Position numbers and translations under genes: made by a program
Shown: in pieces, positions 40,496 to 55,400 of the stretch
Layout: each line of letters starts with the position of its first letter
Position numbering within the stretch: the first letter of the stretch is position 1
Assembly (NCBI GenBank): GCA_030533445.1
Contig: CM060066.1
Span: 37,614,235-37,678,234 of the forward strand
Reading direction: 5' to 3'
Length of the DNA: 64,000 nucleotides
DNA from: Cyprinodon diabolis
Lineage: Eukaryota > Chordata > Actinopteri > Cyprinodontiformes > Cyprinodontidae
Notes under the pieces: model-generated
What the model was told of the DNA's origin: nothing
Seen by the model: only the letters and a program-made list of their open reading frames with translations
The model's database searches: none

Positions 40496-43400
40496 TACAA
40501 TCTTGGTATAATTACTGCTCTAAGTCTGTTACTCTGTCAGCTACAGCCATGTTTTACAGTCTCTATTCTCCAGTTAACAATTAACCGATTAGATTTTAGA
40601 TTAAATTAGTTGACAATTGTTTCGATAACTGATTAATCTGATTAATTGCTTCAAACCTAGTTCATATCACCACCAGATGTCTCTTTCAAAAACTGAAATT
40701 TATACAGATACATGACACTAAAAGTATAGTATACCTACATAAAGCCTTTACTTTAGTTCATTTGAATTGTTATGGCTTACAGTTAATATGAATTAAAACA
40801 TTATTTAAATTAGTAAGGATAAGAAAAAGATTTTAAAAATTATGCAGGGCTTCTTTATTGCATCAGCACAATGTGGCATAGAGGGAAACACCTGTGAGTC
40901 TGCTAAGGAGCTAAGTTAGAACAGCCTAGAATCCTTCAGAATCTCTGCGTTGTTCAGTCAGGTGTCTGAAAATAATCATTCTAGCCATTAAAGGGGATTT
41001 AGGTGCCATTGTCAGCGTGAGTAGGAACAAAATATTGCTGTAAAAAATATCAATGAGCTTCTTCATAAACCTAGTCAGCAGGAGGAAGAAAGAAACCTCA
41101 AAAGCCATACATAAGATAGCTGTGCTGACTTTGGACTTGATGAAACACAGCGAAGAACACCAACAAATAATTTGACTACTTAAATCAGCAGCAATTTTTG
41201 AAACTTCATATTGGAGCTCTTGACTTCTTCATCAGACTCTGTGACCTTGATTCCAAAACAAAGATTACATTTTAGCTTTATCTGAAAAAGACATTTCTGA
41301 TATTGTGTCCAGCTAGAATTTGTTTTTCATGAGGTTATCTCAGAGTTGATTAATGTCCAAGAAACATCTTTGCAGGACTCTTGACCAAAAGAGCCAGGGT
41401 TTAATTTTAGCAGTTTAGCTTAAACATAGATGTTGAATAATCTATAGTCTATAGTCTGCTGCGCAAGGGCAAGTCGACTTTCTTTCATATTATGATGCAG
41501 ACCCAAAATTGAAAGATGCACTGCAGCTATAACACAGATATTTTAACGATATGCCATTTTAATATTTACATTTTCCTAAAGAAAAAAAAAACACTTTGGG
41601 TTCCCATTATCTTTAAACATTATACCTCTAATTGAATAAAGAGCTTGAAGTGAACCTCTTTGAAGTGAGCCTCAAAAACTTTTCAATTTAATTTAGATTG
41701 ATATTTTCAGCACCTGAAGATTCTGTCTATTTTAGGTTCTAAATTAAAACATTTTCTTATTAAACAAGAGTGAATTTGAATTTCTAACATTGCGCGATTA
41801 GGTGCAAAAAAATGATAAATTCATTCAAACTCAAAGCGAGAAAAAGTTTTAGAAAACTTTATAAAACGATCTATTGAAAATATGTTTTCATAGTTATAAA
41901 AAGGTTCTCTCTGGGTTATAAAATACTGGTAATATGGTTTGTGTGGATATAAAAGCATGGTCACATTACTTTATATCCCTGTAAAAAATAAGAAATTACT
42001 GCAACCTTACCTATGCACTGGTATTTCCCACTGACATATTGCAGGTCAAACCCTTCATGGCACTTGCAGATGTAGCTTCCAAAGGTGTTGATGCACTTCC
42101 TGAACCTAGGGCACACGGCTATCCCTGCTGCACATTCGTCCACATCTACAGGAGGAAGAAAGAAAACCCCTGGTTATCATAAATCACAAAGTACTTAAAC
42201 TAATTAACCACGTTTTTCTCCTAACACCTCTAAATCTTTCTCATATACTGTATTTACTGAGAAACACTCTAACCAGGGGCTATAATAACATCATGCAATG
42301 CTAATCTTCAATATTAAAAACAGAAAATTATATCTATGCTAATCTCTTTTATTCATAGTTGCAGACTGCTTCGCTTTCTCTGCTTAACATTAATTTATGA
42401 ACAAAGGATTTTCTTCAGTTCACAGCATAATTCACACTGCTCTATTTCATAATTTAAGGTCCTATTTTAAGTGCTGCTGTTGCTCACCTTAGCAGAAATG
42501 TGGGCATATATATTAGAGCCTTCAAAAATCTTCAACAGTCTGGTGCAGATTACAGCTGAAAAGTATATTTATGTAGACCAGCTAAAAAGAGTGAATATTG
42601 AGCACCCATCTTTGATTAATGTAAAAACTTTTATTATTTTTCTTTTTACAGTTTTTCAAAGCTCAACTTTGAGGAGTCTTGCATTAGAAAGAAATCTAAT
42701 ATGAATACAAGAACACAGTTAATATGCAATGCATACGTATTTTATAGTCCAACCTGATATAGTCCAAAATAAGATAAAATTAAGGGGATCAAAACCCACT
42801 TCCTCATCTTGCAATTTATTCTGTGCTCTAAGATTTTGTCTTTTGGACATTTTTTGGTAAGGCTTACAATGTATTGCTTTACCAAAAAGAGAGATTTCAC
42901 AGCAGTCATAACCTCTATCTAAGGAAAAAGATAAAACCTCAGTTATAATCCTTAAATATTTCTCTAAACCTCTGTAACACCTGTCTCCAACCCCCAACCC
43001 CCCCCCCCCCCCCCCGTGTCATTCCTGCTTAATTGATGTGTGCCTGAACCGCCCAGCCGTTATATAACCTGCAGTTAAAAACAGTGTTGAAAGGAAGACT
43101 GGTGCAGCCTACACATTAATGCTGACACAGGTTAACTGCTTTAACCTCCCAGCACACTCTTCACACCTCGTATCTGCTAGGTTACTTATCTAAAAAGCAG
43201 CATCAAGGGATTCCCTTAAAGCAGAGGTAACCAATTAAAAAATCATCGGGGTCCCAGTAAAGAAAACTATCAACCAGTAAAGGCCCGGAGAAATTTTCTA
43301 TTATAATCGGTTACTTTAAACAGAATTTAACACTGATATAAAATTTATTTTTTGTTATGCATCCATGTTATACATTGACTTTTTAAATACAAAAAATATT

Positions 43401-46400
43401 TTTACAAAAACGGACCATTTTCCCATTTTAAAATCTAAAGTGTTTTTTGAAGTAGAGGCTTTAAACCTGGGTCTGATAGGTGACAAAGCCATTCTCAAGC
43501 ACATACCAAGGTGGATAGATATTTATTTTTGAATATGTTCATAGTGGATAATCCTGCTTCATAGCAGGAGGTTGAGCCAAACATACTCAAAATGTGCAGG
43601 GTCATTTCTGAGCATGCCATTGCACTTTTCTTTCACCAGTTCACCGTGCCTCTTCCAGCAGTCTACACTTTCTTTCACATTTTCGCATCTTTGTTACCCA
43701 TCGCCACAGGTTTGCCTGCTGTGTCTAAAAGCAGCGGCAACAGCCCTGACTGATACAGCTCATTGGGGTAAATAATAATTTTGTTTTGTATCGTTTTGTA
43801 TCGATGCATCGATCCAACAGCCGACGATCCGATGCATCGATAGGTCCACAGGAGTATCGATTCATGTTTTTTTTTTCCCTGGTCTATTTTTATCCATTTG
43901 CTCCTGAACGTAATTCTCCCTCCCGTGCTGCGGTGGCGTTAAACGTATTTTACCCTCCTACCGCACTTCCTGGTTATACTCTTACAGCAGTGTGTTGGAG
44001 TGAGCTTGACATAGACAATTTTTATGTATGCTCAATATTGAACCGTGGTCTGTGCTACACACTGTGGGTCTAGATACGGCCGAGGCGGCGAGGAAGTGGG
44101 GGCGAGTTTAGTCCGACGACGGGGGGACATGAGGGCCAAAAAGAGCAGAGATCCAGGTGGAAAAAGGGTCCCAGCGTTCTCGTGCACCTCGCCCTTCTAG
44201 CGGGTCAAACTTCAGGAGTTGTTTTCCGCAATTTCGGTCATAAAAACAAAACAAGCCGGCCTCCTGTCTGCAGCACTGTTTGCGGTCAGCTACAATTTGG
44301 GAGAGGAGCAGCGGAGCGTCTATGGAGGGGGCGGGGACGTCTGGAGCCGAGGTATTGAATTGCACTCATTTCACTTATTTTGTGCAGTATTTTTTGAAGC
44401 AAGGCCTTTCAGAATCTATAACGCAGGGGCATGATTATTTTTCAGTGAATGAGGTTTTAATAGGAATAGGTGGAGTGCAACTTTTTTATTGCTTTATTTC
44501 AACTTTGAAACATTGTCTAGCCTGTAAGGTGTAAAAAAAACAAAAACAAAAAAAAAACAATTAATTAAATCGAATCATATTGTGGTGTATTCTTGAGTAT
44601 CGAAAATAATCAAATCGTTGGGTCAGGAAATCGATACTGAATTGAATCGCCATGATTGATTTGATTTACAACCCTATTGGCTAATATGCATCACGTGTCT
44701 TCTGGTACCGTACAAAGAGGAAAAGCTGCACAGGTGAAATTAGACACTGCAACGGACAACATTAGGGTAATTTATAAATGTTTTGAATCAGGTTGGGTCT
44801 GGATTAGCCAGCAGGTGGATCCACCTCCGTACTGCGGTCCGCTAATCCGTGACCTCTGCCTTAAAGAATGGAGGACAAGTCTATTTCTGCTTTGAAACCT
44901 AAAATAATTTAAGAGGAAAGTCTCTAGGTTCAAGGGCTGTGCTAAATTCATGGTATCCTTAAGAAGAGGAATTACAGTTCTTTGAATAATACTTAAAATA
45001 TAAGCAAGTAAGTTATTAGAATTTGGCAGAATTAATTCAGAAGCTATTCTTGAAGTCTGCTAATAAAAAGTCAGATTAGTAAGACACTGTTACGATATTG
45101 AAGTTAAGATGATAGAAGTCCACTTTGGTTTTGGGCTATCTTGGGATGGCCAACTACATTATCTGGGTTTATATTGAGTAGGGATAGACTAATACAATCA
45201 GCTAGACGATACTTTAGGCCGATTGTAGTGTTTTTCATGTATCGGTATTGGCCGATACGATAAGTTCATGCGTTCTTTGATTTATTAGTCTATTCAACAA
45301 CCATGTGTTGAAATCAATTAAAGTGCATGCACTGCTGCTTCCTACATTTACTATCCATTTTTAATGATTTGTTTGATTTGTTAATAAATGTTTCATTTTG
45401 TTTAAACTAAGACCTATGTAACATTTCTTATCATTGTGCCCTTTTTATAATATTAATGTAGGATAAAAAAGCAATATCAGTCTAATTTCTTTTGCATGTA
45501 AGATATTACCAAATTGTAATGTCTTTCGCAATTTCCCTAACATAGCTGGTGACTTCCCTATGATATGAATACTGACAGATTTTATATAAATTTTTATAAG
45601 GAAGTTTTGACCTTTAACCTTTACTGAGACAGCATGGAAGCCAAAAGGAACCCCCCACACTTTCACATCAGCTGCTCATAGACGGGAGTGGTCACATACA
45701 TCTCAGTTTTCAGACCAGAAGATATATTAAGACTTGGACTCACCCACACATGTTCTTCCATCTGGAGCTAGCTGCAATCCTGGCGACGGACACTGACATC
45801 GGACCTCTCCTTTCAGCACCTCACAGCCGTACTGACAGTTGGCCATGGCGCAACTGCGAGTGTCTGATGATAAAAGAAGCACACCATATATTAACCCAAG
45901 CATGTGCTACAAGGGAGTTCAAAGAGGAACAGTTTATTCTGCTCCCTCATTTCCACACATATACACACACTTCCTTTATCCTCCAGCCAATTTGTTAGAG
46001 CAGTGCCACTCGTCTGCCTTTTCTGATATTTGCCAGCTTAACCCTGGGGTGCAGCCAATAGAACAACACAAGCACTGCCATTATTAGATTCTTCTGGTGT
46101 GCAGTAGCTTTGTGCTCACACCTTAGCTGAAAGCTCCCCTCCTTTATGCCCTTTGATCCTTTCTTACACTGAGAGCCCGATTATCCATCTCCACCATATC
46201 CTTATAGCAGCATACGGCCCTGTTTCCTGTTTATTCACCCCGGGGATATCAAGACCCCTCTAAATAATAATATGATGCAGCAGAAAAGGTTCAAGCTCTC
46301 CTGATAAATTCATGTCCTAAAAAGGAAATTAAAAGCGGGGCTCATGCTGCTGCAGTGACTTTAGCTGCTTTCAGGCTCCCTGGAGTAAAGTTTGATGACA

Positions 46401-49400
46401 GAGGCAGTCTGGGCTGATTAAATGCCACGGCGATCCATTGATCAAAGCAGCAGCAGGGGGAGTGAAGAAGAGAAGCAACGTGGTTAACACCATAACATTT
46501 CGTTACAAAAACAAAACCTAAACTAATTTCATGCAGCTCAAACTTCCCACTTAATAAAGAGAAATAATTAAGTATTTTTTCATTGAAAAGAATTTAATTT
46601 AAAAGAAGGAATATAAGTCATGTAATACTGCAGTGGGAATGAAATCAGGTGAGAAATTGCACTTACAAGAAGACATGCCCAGGCAGCGGCTCATATTAAG
46701 AGGGAAAACCTCCGGGCAGCCAATAAAAACCGTACATTCACCAGAGGGCTGGAAGACTTTCTTTTATCTTTTTCATTTTAGCACCTTAAGGGCTCTTCAC
46801 AGGAGGCTTTCCAAGATAGAGCGGGTATAATATTGGAGATCAACATGGGACTATAATCCAAACAACCATTCAAAGAATTACAAGGCTGCTGTCGGGAGGA
46901 ATTACAAGAGCAGAAGAATTAATTTATATCAGCAAGGGCAAACGGCTTTTAAAAACGAAGAAGCCCACATTAAAAATACCAAGCAGAAGTTTACATACAC
47001 TCATAATGAGGATTAATATAATCTTAGCTTTGGTCTTTCAATTATGGATTTGAGTCCCATTTTAATCAGGGTGGAATGTTAATATCTTAAAACAATAATT
47101 CAGTGCTCTAGTTAGACTTTTATTGTGTCTTTCCAATGTGAATATACCCCACCAATTTTAGGATATTAAAAAAAAAGTTTTGTAAGAATTAATAAGTGCT
47201 AAGATTATTTTTATTAAATATTTTACCACATTTATATCAGAATTCAATTGTCCAGGCATATAAAACAAAAATAAATACATTTCTGGAGTCAAGCTGTTTC
47301 TTTAATGCAACTAATATTACTCCTTTGTATAGGTCTGATTGGAATTTAAATTTGAAGAAATATGCAATTCAATTGAGTTGAACCATTTTGACAATGATCA
47401 AATATGCTTCTAGAAACCTCACAGGCAGTTACATTAAATTAGCGGCTTCTCTGCAGCTTAATAAGAGCCATTTATCAAAATAATAGTAAAGGTGTATTCA
47501 TACACTCCAACATGTACGCATATTATTAAACCAATTTGCATTAGATAAAAGTACGAAATATATTTAGTTGCTGTACACCAAGTAGTTTTTTTTAAATTTT
47601 TTTTGTTTCAAGAATTAAAGTCTAGTGTTTTGTTATCAGTCCACCTTGAATAACAATTGCCACAGATAAATTATTAAAAGACTAAAACAGAAGTGACAGA
47701 TTGTGTAAAAGGTAAAACAAAAATCCACAACAACATCAAGACAAACAAGGTGTGGAATAACATTTTAGTGTGTGTGAAAGACTCACTTCCACAGGTCCCA
47801 TCGGGCATCAGCATGTAACCATTTAGGCAGTAGCACTTGTAGCTCCCATATGTGTTCATGCACCTGTGTTTGCAGGGTCTAGGCTTCAACCCACACTCAT
47901 TCCGGTCTGCAGAAACACAAAGAAACACAGAGACATTGTAAGTGGACTAATGAATACAAGGAAAGAACCTCCCGAACAGGGATGAAATTAGGTCAGGGGC
48001 AAAGGTGATGGGGTCGGCTATGTCAAACCTACCTCCTGCATTTATGTGGGGGTTAAGTGTCGTCTTTTTTTCTGCCTCCATATGCCCTAACGTGTGTCCT
48101 TTTGAAGTGTGGGCTATCTTGGAGGTAGTAAAGGTGTTACCATGTTCTAACAAGCCCTGAACTCTTCTCTTTGATGATTTACCAGGAAGTCACTGTCGAC
48201 TGGCAGCAACCCCACCACCTGCATTACACCTCCTGACTCACCATGACTTCACAAGGCAGAAGCTTCGACATCCAACGCTCTGACAGTTAATAACACATTC
48301 ACTGTAATTTGCAGACATGTGGGTCTGCAGAAGACAGTGGACCAACAGCCTGCAGAAGTCAGATGATGGAAGGATGTTGTCATTTTTTCTCACAGGAAAA
48401 AGATGTCTGTTCCGACAGAAACAACTGTCAGCCTAATTCTAGCTTTTATATATTCTTAAGACTAGACATTTTTACTTGTCAACCACAGATGCAATTAGAG
48501 ACATCAGGCATGTCTGCTTTTGCGGATATGCTGTTGTGTATGTGGCGTCACTTCAATAGTTTGAAGGGATCAATAACAGTTGTGTCTTTTTGACAAGCGA
48601 ACCTGTTATGAGAATAAAGGATACAGTTTCCTGCATTTCCCTCTGTTACAGACACCACCTAAATTTGTTTTTCTACAAAATGGAACTCTAATCTCCTGAC
48701 ATTTATTGCATTTAACTAAAAAACAGGGCCAGTCAGCATATTTTTTTAAATGTTTAAAAATACTTTCTCTTGTAAACATAATCCCTCTATATTTTTATTA
48801 AATGGTCTATAAAATAAATAAGACTATTTAGAATGTCAACATTTTATACAAAGATAATTGCTGACATATTCATTTATTCATATCCTAGAATGCAGTACAA
48901 TTTTTCAGACATGAGGGTGATAGCCTGATGCTGCAGGACTGTTTTGCTGCTAGTTGTACTGATGCTTTGGACAAAGCAAATAAACGAAAGAAGGACTAGA
49001 TTCAAATTCCTTAACTCCCTAAACCTAAATCAGCAGCTTGCATGTTGCAACTGGATCAATGTCCAAGCACACATCGAATCTGTTTTTTGCAAGAAAGAAG
49101 AAGGCAAACATATAGGTCCTTGATAAGAGTTTGCAAAGCTCTAAATTAACTTTATTAAAATAAGAAGTGACCAATTCTGACCAACAGAACTGTGAAAAAA
49201 ACAGCCACAAATTCTAAAAAGTTATTGATCACATTTGTTACCTTAATGTAATTTTAAAAGAATATTGCAAATAAAAGAAAATAAATTGAAAAATAATCAT
49301 CTTATAACTGGGGTTTATACTGCAATCCAACTCACTGTAAAGATTTTCTGAAGAAATAAGATATAAAAGATATAGCATTGACAACTATTTCTAAAACGCA

Positions 49401-52400
49401 CCTTCCCATAGACTAAATCAATTATGTTAACTAACCATGTTTTCAATTGGTTTTACCAGAGGAGCATAGTAGCAGCTATTTAATGATAGTGGTCTAGAAT
49501 GGAGTATGTCTTCCCATTAACCCTATAGCCAATGTCTGCTGCATTGAACAGCAGTATTATCATTTATACTGGCCCTCATCATTCAAATGTTTGCTGTGGC
49601 TTGATATAGCTCTGTAGGTCATGGTGTGAGGCATCTAATTATTCCCCTCGCAGTGAATTAAATGTGGTGTGCTGTACGTTTGGACAGTCTGAATACAATC
49701 AATATTTCATATAAGCATGACTTGAATCTTTCAGCACCATTTAAAAAACAGAGTAAAGAGTAGCCTGCAGGCATGGAAGTCTGATACTGGTAGAAAAAGT
49801 TTTCATTTTAAATTTTACCCTGAAGCACTTTCTAAAATAATTTTTTTTCTCATGAATGACATAGCATAACCGTTGTTGAAGGATATTGCAGAATTACGGC
49901 AGAGATTGGACGGTTGAACATATTAGACCAAACCACATTAGCCTTTTTTTAATACCCCAGGACTCACTTCCTAATTTTAAAACAAAGGTGAAAGAAGTTT
50001 AAACATTTCTTCCCTTCATGTTCCTCCAACAGTGCAAAGACATGTACTTTAGGATAACTAGACAAAGTAAATTGCAGTAAGGTTTACATGGTAGTCTACC
50101 AGATGTCTTTCTGCTACCCTGTGATGGAGTGCTGACCTCTCCAGGAGGCAAATACATGTAAATTTGGCATTACTGAAACAGTCACACTCTCAGACAATAG
50201 AAGAACAGTGAGCATGAGCACAAGCAAAACAAAAAACAGCCAGGATGACATATATGGAGGAAAAAAAAAAAAACAGGGCAAAGAGAGAGTGGAGAGTCGA
50301 AACAAAGCACATATAGATGGACGGAAAAACTGAGAGACAACAGGGAGACATGAACAAGAGCCTCTCTTTTAAAAGTAGCCCCAGGTGGAAAGAAACCTAT
50401 ACCACAGTAGAACTGGAAACTCCCTTTTGGGTGTTCACTGAATGGTAAAAGAAGTGCTGAAACACATCTGAAGCGATGCAGGGTGGATTGATTTATTGGG
50501 TCAAGCCTCACAGAGGTGTGCCATGCTGCATTCCCGACACGCCTCTACCACTGATGGAGGGATCAGCAGGAAGCTCTTTCCTGGGGAGTCATATGTCTTT
50601 ACAGAAGATAAGATCAGGTAAAACAGGCCATGTTGGAGGTCCTCTGGTGAAGCCATTAGAGCTAAGACCATGCTGATACTGTTTAGATAGTCCAAAATAA
50701 ACTTCACTGAACCAAAACGTTGGATAGCCAAAGCTCTTCTATTCTAAAAGTCTGTTTTAAGGGATAAGAGAGCTAAAAGAGGACTGAAATAACTGCGACA
50801 TGCTCTGTGATCATGCTGGCATTTTAGCTCAATAGCAGCTCTTGGGTGGCGCTTCATCAGTCATGGACAACAGCAAGTAGCAGGAAAACAGCAGAAAGGG
50901 ACTTTTACGCCCCCTCAGGTGGCTGCACCATGCATGTTGCTGGGAGGCAGCTGAGAAACAGCTGAGAGGAGGTTTAGTCGAAGAATCTCACCCTCCGTCA
51001 TTACTCCCACTGGCTGATGGTCCACTGGAAGAAAGATGGGAAGGTGGCCGCCCCACGCCGGGGGGGTTAAATAGTCCAGCGACTCTTCTTTGTGTATAAG
51101 AAAAGAGGTTAGAGGGGGAGAGGGAAAACGTGATGGATAAGGGTGTTGTACATTTTATTGACAGAAAGACTTGAAGGACAAAAGAGTAAAACAGATGCAG
51201 ATCCGCCTATGGATTAAAATGACTCTGACTGCATCACGTTCTGGAATGTAAAAAGGGAATATTATTCTGAAAAGATAGTCACACAAGAAAGTTAAACATA
51301 GGAGAAACAGTACGTGTTTTAGTTTCTATTCTCCTCCAGCCTTCTACTCTCATCTGCATTTTTTGTTTTTTGTGGTAAGTGTGCAATACAATCTAAGAGG
51401 ATAACTGTATCCTACAAATCCAGAAGATGCATTGTCAGTGTGTGACTGGACTTTCAAAAGGAAACTTGAGTTTCCATGTAAAGAGGGAAATCAGCGGTGG
51501 ACAACAAAAACACTTGAGGCTCAGGAATGACAGCCCCTCCCATATTGTTGGGCCATCGAAACATCTGTCAGTCAAGCATCGCTTCCTCTGGCAGTAAACT
51601 AACTACAGCTGAGTGACAGGGAGATGATACAACTCCCTTTGACTCATTCAAGCAGTTCCCCATTGAGACAGAAGATACCCTATCAGAAGAACTTACTGTA
51701 GCAACCTTTAAGTAACACTTTTACTGTTTAAGTTTTTTCCCCCCATTTAACACTTTACAACCACAGTTTGTAACCAAATAAGCTTCTCAAGCTTGAATTT
51801 TAAATTAGTTATTTTGAATAGATCTTATTATCTACCTCTTGACCAATGGCAGCAGGAGAAAGGCTCCAGTCCCTTGAAGCAATCTCAGATAAGCAGGTTT
51901 AGAAAAATGAATGGATGGATATTCATTTGAGTGTTTTTAGTTGGATCTAAGTGTCAATTCTGACTTTGTACCACATGACAGAGCTTTGATCAAAGCCATT
52001 CAACTACTGCTTTGGCTGTATGCTAAATGTATAGTGGAGGATATTCTTTTTCCAGGTGGAATTATCAAAATAAGTGGTACGCCTAATTGAGGAGCGATGC
52101 AAACAGCAACTTTAAAAAAAAAAGGAGAAATGGGCTGGTTCATAGTCTCGCATGCGTTCAATATGCATGCATGTGCAGAGTGGAGAGGGTGGGTCTTCTC
52201 AAAAATTTGCAAAAATCCTCCACTATACCTTTAAGGGTTACTGTACTGGTAAAATAAAAATCTCATCTTTGATATTAAGCTTTTTCTAAACCATGATCAC
52301 CCTGTATTTAACTCATTCCCTTTCTAACTCAAAACTATATCCCAGTGAAATACACAAAAGTTGAGATTTGAAAACACATAACAGTAATACTTAAACATGT

Positions 52401-55400
52401 TGCTGTACATGTGTCTCTTGCTTTTGGAAAAAAAAGTTTAAACAATTTCCTTTACCTTCGATTAATGAGCTATTCTTCTGGCAGAAAGTTTTATTTTTCA
52501 GAATTGTCCAAAGATAGTGTCTGTGTATTGTGATTCTACTCACAGGTCTGCACATGAACTGTCAGCACATAAGGGGAAGATGGATGAAGAAAAATATGAG
52601 GCTCCCTCAAGTGAAAACTTTCCTCATCTAGTGCTGAAGGTTTTATAATTTAATCCAGATTCTACAGGAATAATTACTGGACCTAAATGTTACTGAAAAC
52701 ATGATATAATGCAAAGTCAATCAGGGGATTAGAACAGTTGATGAGGGATTGCTTCTCCAGGTGCAAATCATTTTCTACTCTGGCCAACAGCATATAAACA
52801 GTAAAACACAAGACTTTGAAAGTCTTGAGCAGCACAGTGAGATTTTGCACCTCCTGTCCTGGTATCATCCCTGAAAAAACAAGAAACAGGTCATATTTTG
52901 ACCTTTCTTCCAACCAAGTCTTGTTTAAATGTTTCTGCAGGGAAGAATGTGCAAGACTTCAAATGGAGAAAGACGTCAAGCAGATGGGATCATGACACCG
53001 GAGCTTTAAGGCTGCTACTTCAACCAAGTCTGATAAATTATGTAAATATTTTTATGGTTCTACATTTTATACAACCTACCATGGCACTGTGTGTATACTA
53101 ATGAGAAATAATTAAAAACACACCAATCTCAAATGTTAGCTTTTAAGCAGAGCTCTATAAAACTTCACTGAATGCTAGTAAGGCCGTTCAGCCATTTGAG
53201 GTTTGTAAGACATCTAAAAGTTGTAACAAGGAGTTAAGTTTAAGACCACTGCTTAAGGTCTATCAAAAAGAGCAATGCCAAAATGTTGGCCAATTGAAAT
53301 GTCATTTTTTGTATATCCAGTCAATCCTCAGTCAAGACTTATTTTGCATGAATTATCAGCTAGTGGAAATGCAAAAGTTGTAGCTTATTTTCTTCAATAT
53401 TTCTGTATGTTGGCTCTTTAAACTGTGACTAGTTTTCCAAGACATGTAAATGTTCCTTAAACTTCTCAATAGCACTGTAACTAAGAACCATTTGTAACAA
53501 TGTGTAACTATACTTACTATAATAAATGTCAGCACATGGTTCTACAATAACATATCATAATGAAACAAATCTCAATTTATTCCTCTTCTTTCATATTGAA
53601 ATTACAAAAAATACATTACAAGTCAGGTTTTTTATATCAAAAATAAGATAAATAAATCACCTTGTGGATAATAAATCTACAGCATACATTACATGAACTT
53701 TACTTTTCAAACCTAATTACTGAAATAAATCAAAATTTGTGTAACATTTATATTTATTGAAAGGAACCTGTAAAATATAATTATTCCCTGTGTTACTTTG
53801 ATGCACTTGCATAACTATAGCGAATAAAAAAACAAATCTTTTAACAAGTGGGAGACCGCATGCTGTTGTTAAAAGACCTGCAGCTGTAATCAGGGTATGG
53901 CTGGGAAGGCAAACAGTAACACAGAAGGATCAGTTCCTAAACCAACAAAGTCCTTAAAATACACAAAGCTCACAAAAATCCCAATATTAAGCCATTTTAC
54001 AAAAACAAATATGGAAAACTATTTAAACATATGCACCACAGCCCTACTCTAACATGCCTGAAAAGCTATTAATCATAGATCTAGCACGGTGACATGTGAA
54101 GTGAAGAACAGGATATCAGGAGACATTACTCCTCCAGCAAAATATTTTAATGGTGTGAAAATAGTAGGTCAGCTTCATCTAATTAAATCCACCTGGACGC
54201 AGTAATCATCTTAATAAAATACCAAGATCGATGGAGGATGCCTGCTGTTGAGCTCTTAAACAGATTAATTGACAAGTTTATTGGTGCAGCAGGACACAGA
54301 CCTATTTCCTCACTGAATTATTTCACCGGAGCAATATTCCTCTGTGCTGGAGGGATGAAAACCATTCTTGGAAAAAAAAAAGCTAGATTTATATTGAGCA
54401 GTGGGTATTACTGCTGACACTAGCGTAGCTAATGATTTCAGGGTGTACACAATTTCATTTACGTAAATATAATCCATTCAAAGAATTTTGATAAAAATCC
54501 CATTTAGTCTTTTAATGGTGTAAAACAAATCCCTCAGAACTTGACTGAACAGATAAATATTCAAGGTGTAGGGCTTGTTTTTGTCTCAACAGCAATAAAT
54601 CCCCATGTGGTTTACTCCTGCCTGACATAAGCAAGGCTCCAGAGGTGTTTGACATGCTTGTTAATCAAAAAGCCTCCAGGTAGAGGCTTCTGTCCGCACT
54701 TCCCGCTCAACACCGCAAGAAAATGTATTAAGCAGAAAACCTTTGTGTAGCTCCAAGTTATGTACACAGATTCTACTTTAGAAGATTTAATTGCCCTACT
54801 ATTTCTCGACTGGAAACTTTAGTGTTTTATTTCACCAGTTATTCAAATAAAACCCACATGAAATGACCTTTTTAGCTGAACAGCTACAAAATTGATGGAT
54901 GATCTGGAGGAGGACAGAAGACTCAAATGGCTTTGTAATTATTGGCTTTCAAGGGGATCATGAAACTAAAATAATGCAACAGCTTAAGATCTGTAAAAAA
55001 AAAAAATCTTTTCATTTATCCCCATGTCATTATTAATAATATGCTAGCTCTAAAGGAAGGCAAATGGATAAGGAGACACTGTGTATCCTCTAGTATGGTG
55101 AAGTACAGGTATACTACAGAGGTCACTAATGTAAGTGTACTCCTAGGCTGTCACATAATTTAATGTCTTGCCACCCATCCTATTGTCTCCAAACAGTTGT
55201 TTGAAATTGCAATTTTGTGCAACTTGATTTTACAGTGACAATTACAAATAAATATTTTGTTCCTTACTCATTTCAAATATCCTGTATCTGTGCTCAGGGC
55301 CCCCAAATGGTTAGCGTCACCCCAATCATACCTTTTATTTTAAAAATGTCTATGTCACAGTTTCCCATTTGGATGTATTAATTGCAGCATTTGGAGTCTG

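Larger units (their letters stand above)
39608..42010. other. npnt intron between EGF4 and EGF5 exons
   Basis: 2.4 kb. It holds one hAT-like element (40234-40659) with a TA dinucleotide run. The remainder is AT-rich with no further feature seen. Confidence 0.6.
42146..45743. other. npnt intron between EGF3 and EGF4 exons
   Basis: 3.6 kb. It contains a poly-C tract (42991-43015), a probable hAT-like element with a CpG-rich core (43760-44685), and a short repeat relic near 45180-45265 with pseudo-palindromic GGCCGATA sequence. Confidence 0.6.

Noticed and set aside
45180..45265. A short repeat with GTATCGGTATTGGCCGATAC palindrome
   Set aside because: Looks like one end of a fish inverted-repeat transposon, but no partner end or target duplication was found, so it is mentioned only within the intron entry.
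48033..48071. A 39-nt exon-like segment in phase 1-1 between the cassette and EGF2 exons
   Set aside because: It has a GTAGGT donor and keeps frame, but the acceptor has no pyrimidine tract and the peptide ([12 protein letters not shown]) is not recognised. Mammalian npnt may have a second small insert, so RNA data could revive it.
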